In this document: piece by piece, positions 33,897-45,600 of the stretch
Layout: each line of letters starts with the position of its first letter
Position numbering within the stretch: the first letter of the stretch is position 1
Origin: Nigrospora sphaerica
Taxonomy: Eukaryota; Ascomycota; Sordariomycetes; Amphisphaeriales; Apiosporaceae
Assembly: GCA_018287875.1 (NCBI GenBank)
Contig: JAGVVL010000025.1
Coordinates: 1,302,001 to 1,366,000, forward strand
Length of the DNA stretch: 64,000 nucleotides
Direction: 5' to 3'
Translations under genes and position numbers: made by a program
The notes under the pieces: model-generated
What the model was told of the DNA's origin: nothing
What the model saw: the letters and a program-made list of their open reading frames with translations, nothing else
Databases searched by the model: none

Positions 33897-35183
33897 TACC
33901 TGCCCGTACGCGCTGTCTAGTTGGGGTCCGGGAGAAAAGGGAGAGAGAGAGAGGTGTCGTGGTCGGCACGCTGGCGGGGCGGAAAGTGCCTATGACGCGC
34001 CCCCTCCTTCCGTCCTAGCTAGCAGATCTGCGAGCACGCCACGCAGTCGCTTGGTAGTCGTCACAGCATAGATCTGTACTGGGCTCTCTGTGATCGTCCG
34101 TCCTCCGGTTCGTCGTGGCAGAACGTGGCTGGAGATACGGACCAATTAATGCTGGTTCGATACGAGCATAAGTACGGTGGTGCTCCGTACTTGCCGACCA
34201 GCACAGGGGCGGATCTCGGATCCCCACCCTGGGAGTCTTTCCGTGCGGCATCCATTGGGATGGCACACGTGGGGCCCAAAGGAGCAGCACATGTGTTGAT
34301 GAAGGATAGCTGTTTTTAGTTAGTATACTGTACGTAGGTACATCTATATGCATGTAACGAAGTACATGGTATATGCAAGTATGTACTTCAGCACGTTGAA
34401 CCTCGATGTACTACTTCAGGAAAGGCATTGGTAACTGGGCACTAACGTCTGCCTGCCTATAGGACAGAGATGCCCAACGGGCGACAGCGCGTGGGCAAAC
34501 AAGGGTCCGGGATCAGCGGGCGTTTGGGTTCCCATGCAACTGCAGCGGCCGATTGCTAAGGTAAAAAAAAAGACCTGCAGCGCCGTCGCCCTCAGTTTTC
34601 TGGTCGTCCTGAACTGAGCTGGTTAGGTTATGTAAGTGGTACATACTCCTTGAGCAGCACTTATGTATCGCCTTATGTAGCACTTGCAGTGTGTCAGGCC
34701 AAGCCCAGACGTCATTCCCTCTTAAGCGCTCGGCTAAGAAAATTAGAATCCAAAGCTTCGGCCAGCCAGTCCAGCCAGTCCGGACAGTCCACTCTCTCGG
34801 TCTGCGACCAGAGCCAAAGCAGAGCCCGCCGAAAGAGACATCACCAAAAGCTTCCCCGTCCCCGTTGTTCGGTACACAGCACACGCATTGCCGCGTCGTA
34901 CGCTCAGTTCGTTAAGCCTCGGTCCCGATAAGCCCTACATTCCGTCCGACTCGATGACGACGTGCGGGTATCGATAGCAACCGCCCCGTGCTTCTTCTTG
35001 TTTCGCATGGCCGTACCGTGACATTGAGCATCGTAGTCGTCGTCGCGTCTGTTGCTTTCGGTCCTGGACGCCTGCCGCTCATCCGCCGCATAACCCTCTC
35101 CCAGTCCGCATACGACGACGACGTCAGGTCCTCCTCCTTCTCCCCGCGCCCCCGCGATACCCCAAACCGCCCCAGCCGCCGCA

Positions 35184-36992
35184 ATGGCTACACCCTCGGC
35201 CTCGTCTTCGCAGGCCGGCTCCGAGCGTATGCCTCTGCTTCGCAAAGACACCGAGCGCCCCCGCGCCCCCCGCAGCGTGACCTTCAACCCGAACCCCGTC
35301 ACCAAGACCATCTTTCCCGAACCTGCTTCCCTGAGTTCCTCTCCGGGCAGCACGCTCGGCGGCACGAACCAGCTGCCACATGCCGCGGCTGCCGGTCCTA
35401 CCTCTACACCGCCCCACAACGTCCTTTCCTCCGCCCTCAATAACCGCCTCCGTCGCCGAAACTCGCATGGTAACACTCCTTTCACCGCGCTTCCGGGCCC
35501 CATAGGCCCCCTGCCCAAGCGCGGCCCGCAACGCTCAACCAAGAATGCCGAGAAGCTCAAGCTGCTGCCCAACCCTGACCTGGGCGACGATGGCGCCGAA
35601 GAGGTGCTGGACGACGATATCAGCCGGGACGTGTACTCTCAGTACGCTCGTATCAAGGACACCAAGGCGCGCAGGGATGCTGCACGGTTAGGCAAGGCCG
35701 ATCGCGAGAGGTTACCGCGTGTGACTGCCTACTGCACCGCCAACAAGTACCAGATGGACGGCCTCATGCGTTTCCTCAAAGGCCGCGGACGGAGTCGGGG
35801 CGCCAACCCCAAGCTGATTGACGAATGTATTTACAGCCCGTACAACTACAACAACGGCAAGGGCGCCGAACGTCTGGAGGCGATGGAGGAAAGGGCTGAG
35901 AGGGCGAGGCGGGAGACCCAGGAAGCCAACCAGCGTCCCGGTCCGCTGGACCAGGAACAGGCACAGGTGCGACCGGCCTTTCACGACTACGAGCGGAGGC
36001 ACTCGACGGGCCAGCTCGAGACGGAAACCATGGCCGAGGCGGGCTTCGCGAATGGCCGCGACGCGCAAAACAACCTGTCCTACCCCTCGTCCCAGGACGA
36101 CCACGAGAATGCCATTCAGGAGGCTCCCTCTCCGCGGACGGAGGAGCCCGATCTGGACTTCGACACCCAGGTGCACACCCCCGAGGTGTTCCTGTTCGAG
36201 TACGGCGTCGTCGTCATTTGGGGCATGTCGCTTGCCCACGAGCAGCGCTTCCTCAAGGACATTGCGAAATTCGAGATGGAGAAGCTGGACCCGGAGGACA
36301 TGGAGACGGAGTGCTTCAACTTTTACTACACTCGCGAATACCAGGCGCGCATATACAACGACTTCATTACGTTGCGGGACAAGACCAACTACATGACCAA
36401 GATTGCCATTTCCCACGCTTTGGCCCAGAGTGTCAAAGTACGTGCGGCTTGGCCCCTTACGGCTCCCCATTTCCGAACCCGACGTGGCTGACATGTGACA
36501 GACGTCCCTTTTTGAAGAACTCATCGCGTCGACGATAGAAACGTGCAAAGACGTGCCCACTCAGATCGCGCTGACGGGCAAGATTGCCCTATCTCGAAAC
36601 CAGATCAATATGCAGATTGGCGAGCTCTTCATCCTGCGCATCAGTATCCACCTCAACGGCTCCGTCCTTGACACGCCCGAGCTGTTTTGGATGGAGCCTC
36701 ACCTCGAACCCGTGTACCAGGCAGTACGGAGTTATCTTGAGATGGATCAGAGAGTCGGCTTGTTGACGGAGAGACTGGACGTCATTGCCGACCTGCTGGC
36801 CGTGCTCAAGGGCGAGCTCAGCCACGGACACGGCGAGATGCTGGAATGGATCGGTGAGTGCTTCCTGCCAGGAACATGGTGGTTTTGCAGCCCACGGTTC
36901 TAACCTTGTCCCTAGTCATTGTCCTCATCGCCGCCGAGATCTTGGTGGCCGCCGTCAACATTCTGGTTGATTTGTACGCCGGGGTCGACTAG
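35184..36992 (+). CDS. DUF155 (RMD1/RMND1-type) membrane protein
   Basis: Exons 35184-36437, 36502-36853 and 36916-36992 give 560 aa. The N-terminal 130 residues are Ser/Pro/Arg-rich with several basic-Ser sites. The DUF155 domain starts near residue 179 (RVTAYCTANKYQMDGLMRFLKGR) and includes VFLFEYGVVVIWGMS, then a helical part (IAISHALAQSVK, LFEELIASTIE) with TELFWMEP-like sequence DTPELFWMEPHLEPVY. The last exon encodes a C-terminal membrane span (IVIVLIAAEILVAAVNILV). Yeast Rmd1/Rmd8 and fission yeast Sif2/Sif3 share this plan; mitochondrial RMND1 is the animal relative. The exact role of the fungal proteins is not settled. An acidic insert of about 130 residues splits the DUF155 domain (about residues 225-330). 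The start has a good context (gcaATGg). Confidence 0.88.
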
Positions 36993-38453
36993 CCAGGCAA
37001 CCCTGTCGGGCCCTGTAGTTGCGCGCACATCGTCGGCGCCTGGCAGGAGAGTTCTTCCCTCTTTTTACCATCGTGGCTGTCTTGTTGCTAGCGGGTTGCA
37101 GTAGAGCAGTTTGTGGCCACCTCGTCTCGCTTCGGACTCGGTAATCTCAATTTCGCTCAGTCGGTAGGTCTATTAGGGATAGGGGGCAGGGGCTCTCCCA
37201 CTCTCGGGTCTGTACCATGGGCGGCGAACCATACATAATTCGTAGACTTAACTTCTTTTTCGACGTGGGGTGAGAAGTCATGCGGGGTGGGGAAAGCGAA
37301 AAGACTTGATGGCTATTTGCTGCCAACGACGCCCGTTTCGCCTTCGTGCTTGCGTATGTGTATCGGCGTGCCCACATACCCTCCCGTACGCCCGCACGCA
37401 TCGCGGAATTCGCGGGATGGATACGTGCACACACCGGCGAACCATTTTTCGTCGGTATCGACGGGTGACCTTTTGTTTCTTATCCTCCACCCCTGCAATG
37501 GTACGAGATGTTTGCCGGCGAGGACTGCAACTCCTACCACCTGCTTGGCCGCTGAGCGACACAACCGCCGCCGGGTGGCAGCGTGGCCGAAGGTATCGTC
37601 GTCGCGCCGGGCAATTCCCGCAGCCACACGCGCCCCTCCGTCGGGCGTTGAGATACAAGAGGGGGGTTCGCCGGTTTGGCTGCCATGTTAGAGTTAATCC
37701 ACGTTTCCCCGGCCGGGCCGGCCTGCTTTCGGTCGAATGGAAAACGGAAAAAGGTTGCGCGCCATCGTTCACGACGAGGCTTGAAGAGCCCCTGCTGTCA
37801 AGGGTGCGCCGCCCCAAGCGCCCCTTAGTCACGGGGGCGCGAAGGGAGATGCCATGCGCAGTACTGCGCAGGCGGCGACTTGGGTGAGAACAGCCCGCCG
37901 TCGCCGGCGCGCTGGACGGGGAGGCGAAAAGACGACTTCACTGCAAGTCTCATCCGGCCGGCGTCATTTGGCAATACAGGCTCACTCTGGTTTGTTTTAT
38001 TCGTTCGTGTTTTCGAAACGGAGGATTGGTGGCGTTGCAACGTCCCATGTGCCTATCCGTCACTGCCATGCGCGGCATCCTGGGAAATAATGAAAGGAGG
38101 CGCATGAAACAAACTATTACCTCTTGCCGAGAAAGATATTACGCTCCCTGGGGGTGTGCAGAATACGCCTGAACGCCCGCCCGCTGAGGGCCGCCTTTCC
38201 CCTCCAAACTGCCTGTTCCTGTGTGTTGGGCCGTGGTGTCGTACAGCCAATCGTGTTGCGTCCCATAGTCCCGACTCGTAGGAGCTCTCCCTCTCGTGGC
38301 GCGGTCGATAGCTGCGTATTCGGTATACGGCCTATTCCGACTTCAGCCCGTGAGAGAAGCCCAGTTCATATACCTCCCGATCAATCATGCCCTAGAGACC
38401 TCTCCGTTCAGTCAAGGCCGACAGTATAGCCGTCACTCGACAGCCTTGAGAAC
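36993..38453. other. Convergent intergenic region
   Basis: It lies between the 3' ends of the DUF155 gene (+) and the HMG-box gene (-). Open frames around 37270-37890 on both strands overlap each other and lack family features. I see nothing else in it. Confidence 0.5.
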
Positions 38454-38690
38454 CTAATCTTCACCATCTTCAATGTCCTCAACCTCGGTCTCGAGGTCCG
38501 TCTCGTCAGGATCGCCGGCAGGCTTGAGCTCCTATTTTTCAGCATCTTCGCCGTCCCCGACCTCGGTCTCGGGGTCCGTCTCGTCAGGATCGCCGGCAGG
38601 CTTGAGCTCCTAATTTTCAGCATCTTCGCCGTCCTCGACCTCGGTCTCGGGGTCCGTCTCGTTGGCCTCGCCCTGCTCGGGCTCCTCGGC
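38454..38690 (-). repeat. Three in-frame 78-nt tandem repeats, each ending in an amber codon
   Basis: TAG codons lie at 38612-38610, 38534-38532 and 38456-38454 on the minus strand, exactly 78 nt apart. The sequence before each encodes a similar acidic peptide containing ETDxETEV and ending EDAEN, EDAEK and EDGED. The first TAG is the apparent stop of the HMG-box gene. The second and third units begin ELKPAGDPD directly after the preceding TAG. Confidence 0.85.
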
Positions 38691-40141
38691 CTCGGCGGCC
38701 TCGACGTCGCCCATCTCGACGTCATTGTCGAGCTCCTCGGCATCGTCGTCCTGGGCCGTGACCGAGGTGCGCGCACCGCCCCCTGAGCGTCGGTAGGTGC
38801 GCGCGCGCGCCGTCAGATCGAAATCGCTCATACGTCCGCCCCGGCCCCCCTTGGTGCTGCTGCGGTAGACGCTGCGCTCCTCCTTCCACTTGGCCAACTC
38901 CTGCTCGTACCGCGTCTGGAAGTCCTCCTTCTCCTTCTCGGGAAGATCCTTCCAGCCCCGGGCCAGCTCTTCCTCGAGACGGAACTCGCCGGCAGCTATG
39001 CTCTCCTTGTTTTTGGACTGCAGCAAGGGCCGCATGTCTTTGCAGTAGATCTCGAAAGCGTTGCTTGGCCGCTTGGGGGGTTTGGGTACGACGATGCCGT
39101 TAGCGCCCCGCCCGCTGGTAGAAACCTGGTCGCCATGCGAGAATTCAGAGACCGGGGAGTGACCGCGAAGGCTCTGGCTGAAGAAGGTAGGGCCGGCGGA
39201 GCCGGTTTCGCCAGGGATCGAGTGTTTCCGATGTCCGCGCTTGTTCCGTAGGGGCTTATCCTCGGGCTAGAAGGACCTTGAAAGTCAGACGATGCACGGC
39301 GGGGGCTGGCACAGCCATCGCAGAGGAGTATGGGTTAAGGGAGGGAGCACGAACGGTCGGCGGTGGACTAGGGCTACCGTCTGAATCCTCAACATTGGTG
39401 CTGGTTCGCTTCGCGATCTGCTCAAGCAGAATGGCGCGTTCTAGGCGTATTTTCTGAATCTGCCGCTTCAGGCGCGTGAGGCGTAGTCTGTAGGCATCGT
39501 TCTCGTCCTCGATCTCTTTCGTTCGCGCGCGCAGTTGGATGCACTTGCGACGGTATGCTTCCTCCACGGTCGGGGGAAGGGAAGGGGGGTTTGCTGGGCG
39601 ATGTCGGTTAGCACCTGAATGGCTACTGGAAGAGTTTCAGGACCGCGACCGCTCCAGTGTGGACTGCAGGGAGCGGGAGGCGCGTAGATGGCCATTCAGC
39701 AGGCCCATCGCAGAGCCTGTCACTGCTCACGGAGCTTCAAAGGCAAGTTGTCGGAGTAGCTTGGTGGGTTTTTGTACATTCGTACGCATAGGGTACGCAG
39801 GTAGCCATTCAAGGGCATTGCTACGAGGCCTCTCGAGTTCCCGCAAGCGACAATAACACGAAGATCTCGAAGCTTTGGTGATGCCGGAACCCCGTGTTGT
39901 ACAGTCTTTGGGTACAGACGGCACTCGCGCGATGTGCATGGTCGTCTGGGACGCACACGGGGGCAGAACGCGGTCGCGGTGGTTGTCGAAGCTACAGCTG
40001 GCCAGACGAGCTCGAGATGGCATGGGAGCAGACGAGAGGAAGCCGATGCCTCCGGATGATGGTAAGGGTAGAGGTTGGGCGGGCGATACAGGCCACGGCA
40101 ATCATGCAAATAGATGGCGGCTTACCGGTTGAAGGGGCCAT
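38610..40141 (-). CDS. HMG-box protein, probable INO80-complex subunit (Nht1-like)
   Basis: Exons 40141-40126, 39593-39355 and 39266-38610 give 303 aa. After MAPST the protein reads NPPSLPPTVEEAYRRKC and a basic coiled coil (LKRQIQKIRLERAILLEQI), a segment resembling the small fungal INO80 subunits. An HMG box follows near residues 147-215 (PKRPSNAFEIYCKDMRP, ARGWKDLPEKEKEDF). The tail is strongly acidic (EELDNDVEMGDVEAAEAEE). HMG boxes bend DNA, and fission yeast Nht1 works in the INO80 remodeller; assignment to that complex here is inference. The start exon of 16 nt is separated from exon 2 by a 532-nt intron, unusually long for this window; it is supported by a GTAAG donor, a CCCAG acceptor and frame closure. 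The gene is head-to-head with CCT8. In-frame repeats lie past the stop. Confidence 0.85.
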
Positions 40142-40766
40142 GATGGCGTATGTTGGCCGGTGTAGCAGTAGTGCGACGCTGTCGGAGGTTGTGAGAAATA
40201 TCGTCGCGTAGCGCGACAAGCTATCGCATTCTACGGATGGTGGTGATTGGGAAGGTTGGCGATGCAAAGCGGCGACGAGTGCCGATGTTTGATGGTGAGG
40301 AAGGGAAAGGATTGGAAGGAAAGGACAATGGCGACGACAGAGCGATGGATGGATGCAGTGGATGGGCGCAGTCACGATAGAGCTGGATTGGCACCTTCTG
40401 TACTAGGCGGTACATGTAAACTTCAAGTAACTCGGTTCAGCCTCCCCAGGGTGCCGATGTCAATTGAGGCGTCGAGGCTGGACCACGAGCTCTCGCATTG
40501 GCTGTCGCTGCCAGAACCCCCCCCTTGCACGCGCTGCAAGGCTGAACGATTCCGCCCACCCCCCCACTCCCCAGAGTCGCTGCGGGCCGACACAACTTTT
40601 TCCCTCTGCTTCCAATCCTGGCCCTCCATAGGGAGAGAGAGCTTGGGCAGCCTGGGCTCCATTCATCCCTCCATCCATTCATCCCACCTCCCGTCCCGAA
40701 CTACAGGGTCACAGGCAGTCAGTCCTTTCTCCCACCCCCTCAACTGCCGACACGGGGCCAGCCATC
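40142..40766. promoter_or_regulatory. Bidirectional promoter of the HMG-box gene and CCT8
   Basis: Only 625 bp separate the two start codons, which point away from each other. The CCT8 side is rich in C/T with CCATCCATTCATCC repeats near 40665-40690. No TATA box is evident on that side. Confidence 0.5.
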
Positions 40767-42610
40767 ATGTCTTTGAACATCCCCAACGCCCCCAACGCGG
40801 GCCTCTTCAAGGGCGGTTACAACAAGTTCGTGACTCCCTCCCTGTCCGCAGCCGCCACTTATCTACTGCCCCTCCCCACCTCCCGTCCAGGTCCCCTGAA
40901 AAGAGAGAAAGACTGTGTCTGAAGGAGCTCGCCTAGCTAACCACCCACGCGCCCTGCAGCTACGACTCGGAAGATGGCGCCGTTCTGCGCAACATCGATG
41001 CCTGCCGCACCATCGCCTCGACCGTTCAGACCTCCCTGGGCCCCTACGGTCGCAACAAGATCGTCATCAACCACCTGCAGAAGATGATCCTTACCTCCGA
41101 TGCCGCCACCATCCTGAAGGAGCTCGATGTCGTCCACCCGGCTGCCAAGCTGCTGGTTATGGCTAGTCAGCAGCAGGAGGCCGAGATGGGCGATGCTACC
41201 AACATGGTCATGGTTCTGGCTGGCGAGCTGCTGAAGAAGGCCGAAGACCTGCTGCGCATGGGCCTCAAGACGGCCGACATCGTCACGGGCTACGAGAAAG
41301 CACAGAACTTCGCCCTCGAGGCCCTGGCCGAGCTGGTGGTGGACGAGGTCAAGGACATCCGGGACCAGGAAGAGCTCAGCAAGGCCATCCGCACCGTCGT
41401 CGCCAGCAAGCAGAACGGCAACGAGGAGTTCCTGGCCAACCTGGTCGCCGAGGCCGTCCTCTCCGTCCTGCCCAAGAACCCCGTCAACTTCAACGTGGAC
41501 AACATCCGCGTCGTCAAGATCATGGGCGGCAGCCTGGAGCAGAGCCGCGTCGTCAAGGGCATGGTCTTCCCCAAGGAGCCCAATGGCTCCGTCAAGAAGG
41601 TCAACAAAGCCAAGGTCGGAGTCTACTCATGTCCTATCGACATCGGCCAGACCGAGACCAAGGGCACCGTGCTGCTGAACAACGCCAAGGAGATGATGGA
41701 CTTTACCAAGGGCGAGGAGCAGCAGCTTGACGCAGCCATCAAGGAGCTCCACGATGCTGGCCTGCGCGTTGTCATCGCCGGCTCGACAGTCGGCGAGCTG
41801 GCCATGCACTACCTCGACCGATACGGCATTCTCGTCATCAAGATCCTCAGCAAGTTCGAGCTGCGGAGAGTCTGCCGCGTCGTTGGTGCCACCCCGCTCG
41901 CACGGCTAGGCGCCCCCATGCCCGACGAGATGGGATCCGTGGACATTGTCGAGACCTTGGAGATTGGCGGCGACCGTGTGACGGTCTTCAGACAGGAGGA
42001 CGAGGTGACGCGGACATCCACCATCGTCCTGCGTGGTGCGACCCAGAACCACCTGGACGATGTTGAGCGCGCAGTAGATGACGGTGTCAACGTGGTCAAG
42101 GCCATTACCCGGGATCCCAAGCTGGTACCCGGTGCCGGTGCCGCCGAGGTGCAGTTGGTGGAGAGGATCCAGGCTTTCGGTGACAAGACCCCCGGCCTCG
42201 CGCAGTACTCGATCCGCAAGTTTGGTGAGGCCTTCGAGGTGATCCCCAGACTCCTTGCCGAGAGCGCCGGCCTGGACGCCACCGAAGTTCTCAGCAGATT
42301 GTACGCGGCACACCACAAGAAGGACAGTTGGACGACCGGCGTTGACATTGAGGTATGTTTTGGACATCGCCCCTCTCCCTTTTGTGACCCCTGATCCCAA
42401 ACACTAACTCCCAAACAGAATGATGATGGCTCAGGCACCCTGGACGCCAAGGAGGCCGGAATTCTCGATTTGATGATTTCTAAGTGGTGGGCTATCAAGC
42501 TGGCCACCGAAGCCGCAAGGACTGTCCTTTCGGTTGACCAGATTATCGTCGCAAGACAAGCCGGAGGTCCTAAGCCCCCGGGACCCAACCCCAACTGGGA
42601 TGAGGACTAA
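40767..42610 (+). CDS. cct8: CCT8, theta subunit of the cytosolic chaperonin TRiC/CCT
   Basis: Exons 40767-40825, 40960-42352 and 42419-42610 give 547 aa, full length for the family. The protein starts MSLNIPNAPNAGLFKGGYN and the first junction reads NNYDSEDGAVLRNIDACR. Group II chaperonin landmarks are present: TSLGPYGRNKIVINHLQK, the nucleotide-binding GDATN (catalytic-type Asp kept), KIMGGSLEQSRVVKGMV, the apical-domain segment and VVGATPLARLG, then PGAGAAEVQL and the C-terminal DQIIVARQAGGPKP. CCT8 is one of eight paralogous subunits of the ATP-driven ring that folds actin, tubulin and other proteins in the cytosol. The theta assignment rests on the N-terminus and the GPKPP ending. It shares a short promoter with the HMG-box gene. 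Confidence 0.97.
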
Positions 42611-45600
42611 ATGCTCCATGGCACTGGGGCGGAGTCATGGATGTAATCGATGGGCAATAACGGTCGGCGTTGTACTAGTCGATAGACGGTCTATCAAGAT
42701 ACCAGACTCGCGTTCACGATGACAGGCATTCGTAAACATGTGTCAAACGACCGCATCTACTGTTTGAAGCCCGTGTGGAGCAACCCCATATCCCCTTTTC
42801 ACTAAACACTGGACACCTAAACTTCCCTCAGCCTGCGGTTGCATCTGATAAAATATTTTGTCAGATGGCAACGTAGCCAAGGATTGAGGTAGAGTTAGCC
42901 GGTGACTGAAGGTAAGTACCTGGGTCAAAGTTCTCAAAACATCCACGTTGATCCCAACCCCATATGTGCCTCACAGCTTGGTGGTATACATACTGTATTT
43001 TCAGGCCGTCTGATCTCATAATATTGCTTGTTCACCCACGTGAAAATATCTTGCAGAGGCCAGTCACTGAGAAGTCGACTGGGGTCTAAATGGCCTTATC
43101 CTGGTAGGAGTAACATTGGTCATAGTTTGCGTACGGCTGATCGAAAGAAGGAAAGAAACGAGTGGATCAAGAATATAACAGAGTTTATTCGGAAAGGAAT
43201 GTATGATTTTCGGCACGCTCGTCTTATTTGTACTATTCTATACTTTCTTACGCTGTGCCCCTTTTCACCGCGTCAACTTATAGAATAATGCACTTACAAG
43301 GCGGCGAACACATATACTTAGTTACGTATGTAGCTATGTAAGGAGGGACTAAGCGTTACATTGACACAAGTAGCCTTGTTAAAAGGGGACCGTTGGCAAA
43401 CCTTTGGCGGTCCTTGAAACGCTAGCAAAGGGAGCATACAATCGGTTATGACCAGGTGTACGTGAGCCTATAGATAAAAAACATACTTGAACTCTGTTTA
43501 ACCCTCTGTTTTCCGTTACAGTAGGCCTCTATCGCCATTGTCATAGAAGGGCTAACCGCGGCGCTCAGCAATGGGTACGAGCGTGATTGGTGTGAAGGAA
43601 AGTCTCGTTCGTCCTCAACCCATACAAAACATCGCCTGGGAGCTGGGCTAAAGCTACTTGCCCCTTGGTATGGCCACAGGAAATTCCCAGCACATCAAGT
43701 TTTGAAATCAAGTGCATACTCGCTAAAAGAGCACACGTCACTGGCTCAACTAAGCGGCACGGATGCAAAGAGGCATCTCCGTAATTGCAGTCACCTTGCC
43801 CACCCGGCATACCGCGCCACTAGCAAGAGAATTTGAACGTAGACGAGCCGAGAGAGAGAGCCCTAAATATTGTATTTGCCATTGCTGCCGGGAAAGAGTT
43901 GACACCGAGAACGCCTTGGACCAGATTGTTCAAAAGAATGGTCGTCAGCCTCGGGAATTGCCGGATACTTGCACTGCTTGGCAACGCCAGAGGAACACAA
44001 GGCGGATTTCTCTATCTACCCATCGCTTCTCCATTCTCGGCCCCAGCAAGAAGCCCGATCTTCACCCCTAACCGGCAGGATACCACGCAAAATGAATGAT
44101 AAAAGCAAAAAAACATACAACACCGAGGATTCCCAGGTCGTCACCGACCCTAGTACTAATTCGGCGCTTTCCAGCTTATCTATGGGAGAGCGGACGGGAT
44201 CCCGAGTTTTCTGGAAGCTATGGTCGTATGTGATAGTACAACCATTTTTTCAACGTTATATAGGTAATATGCAAAAGCCACTGGGATGGCGACCAGCGAG
44301 GGCGTGGTGGTGCTCGACAGCGGCCACAAGAGCCATGTTTGCCGCCCTTGGGGGGCACATCGACTGCGATAACTTGCTCGTCGGCCAGGTTAACCGGCAA
44401 GGTGGTTTTCGGGCGAACAAGCAGCATTCGTCTCCTTTGGGGCTGCGGAGCTCCATCGTAGGCTGCTGCCTCTGTGGTGCCTCCGCTGCCCGTAGAACCT
44501 CGGTGAATGGGAAGTGGACGCTTAAGAGGCGTTGAATAGCACCAGACGTAATGGTGCACAGTAATATAGGGAGAACTACACTGCGCTGTAGTACCAAAAA
44601 TGTCTACATCACTCAGATTACGATAATGCGGTGTGAGTTTATCATATTACAGGATTCTTCCGAGGAAGAAGACATAGAAATCACCGCCGAATATAATTTT
44701 ATATCAAATTGTCTATTAGCTGTGTCTTGGTCTCCTTCATGCACATAGCGATTCCCCAGCCTGCACCAAAACTCCATAACCCCGGCCCCTTTGTTTGACT
44801 GGGCAAGGAGTTCGAGCCCGTCCCCCGACAAGATGAACAAAGGACGCGACGTAGAAACTTAAAGGCGAAGGAGCAGGAAATACAGCATAAAAGCGCCTCT
44901 GCCGAGGCCCAGGAAGCCGACCAGTCCGCCATCGGTGCGGAAGGCAGTACGGTCACTTTGGGGAACTCGTTGCCGAAACCAGCACCATCGACGAAGCCAG
45001 CGGCACTGGCCGAACAACACGGCTACGCCGGCCGTCGCCCCCACGACCGGCGTCAGGACGCTCCTCCCCTTCTGGAGCCGACTGCATCCCCCGTCCTGGC
45101 ACGGCGGCGGACCCGGTTGCTCACATCTGGCGCAAGGGACGAGCGGGGGAAACAACAGAGCCGAGGATGGCGGCATGGCCCGAGAAAACGTCACTGATAT
45201 AGTCACGGCCCGCCGTGTTCTCCAGGCACCATCTGGTGATTAGGCGAGAATCCAATGCTCCCGAAAGACACGCCCTTAAACACGGGGGCTATGCGTGCCG
45301 TATACTTGCTTGTCTTATGGTAAGGGAATTGTGTTTGAAGGTGATAGTGGCTTACCACAGAATCGGCAACAGTATTGGAGGCCTGTTGTTGTTTACTACT
45401 AACAACTACCTGCAGTGGAATTTATCTATACTTTTTAACAAGGCCTTCCTCTGGTGTATTACTTTGCCTCTTCTTGGGGTAGAGAACCCCACGCGGAGTT
45501 TGAGTCCACGCAACCCTGCGGGATTGTTTTACCATGACTGTACTAGAATGCCGATATGGGAAAATCGGCGTCAGGGCATGCGTTACCCTGCCTCGCTTCA

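Larger units (their letters stand above)
33557..35183. other. Divergent promoter region between GH43 and the DUF155 gene
   Basis: This 1.6 kb holds promoters in both directions. The GH43 side has a TATA-like box and a cluster of CreA/XlnR-like motifs, listed separately. The DUF155 side ends in a C/T- and CG-rich leader (about 34930-35180). No coding frame is credible. Confidence 0.55.
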
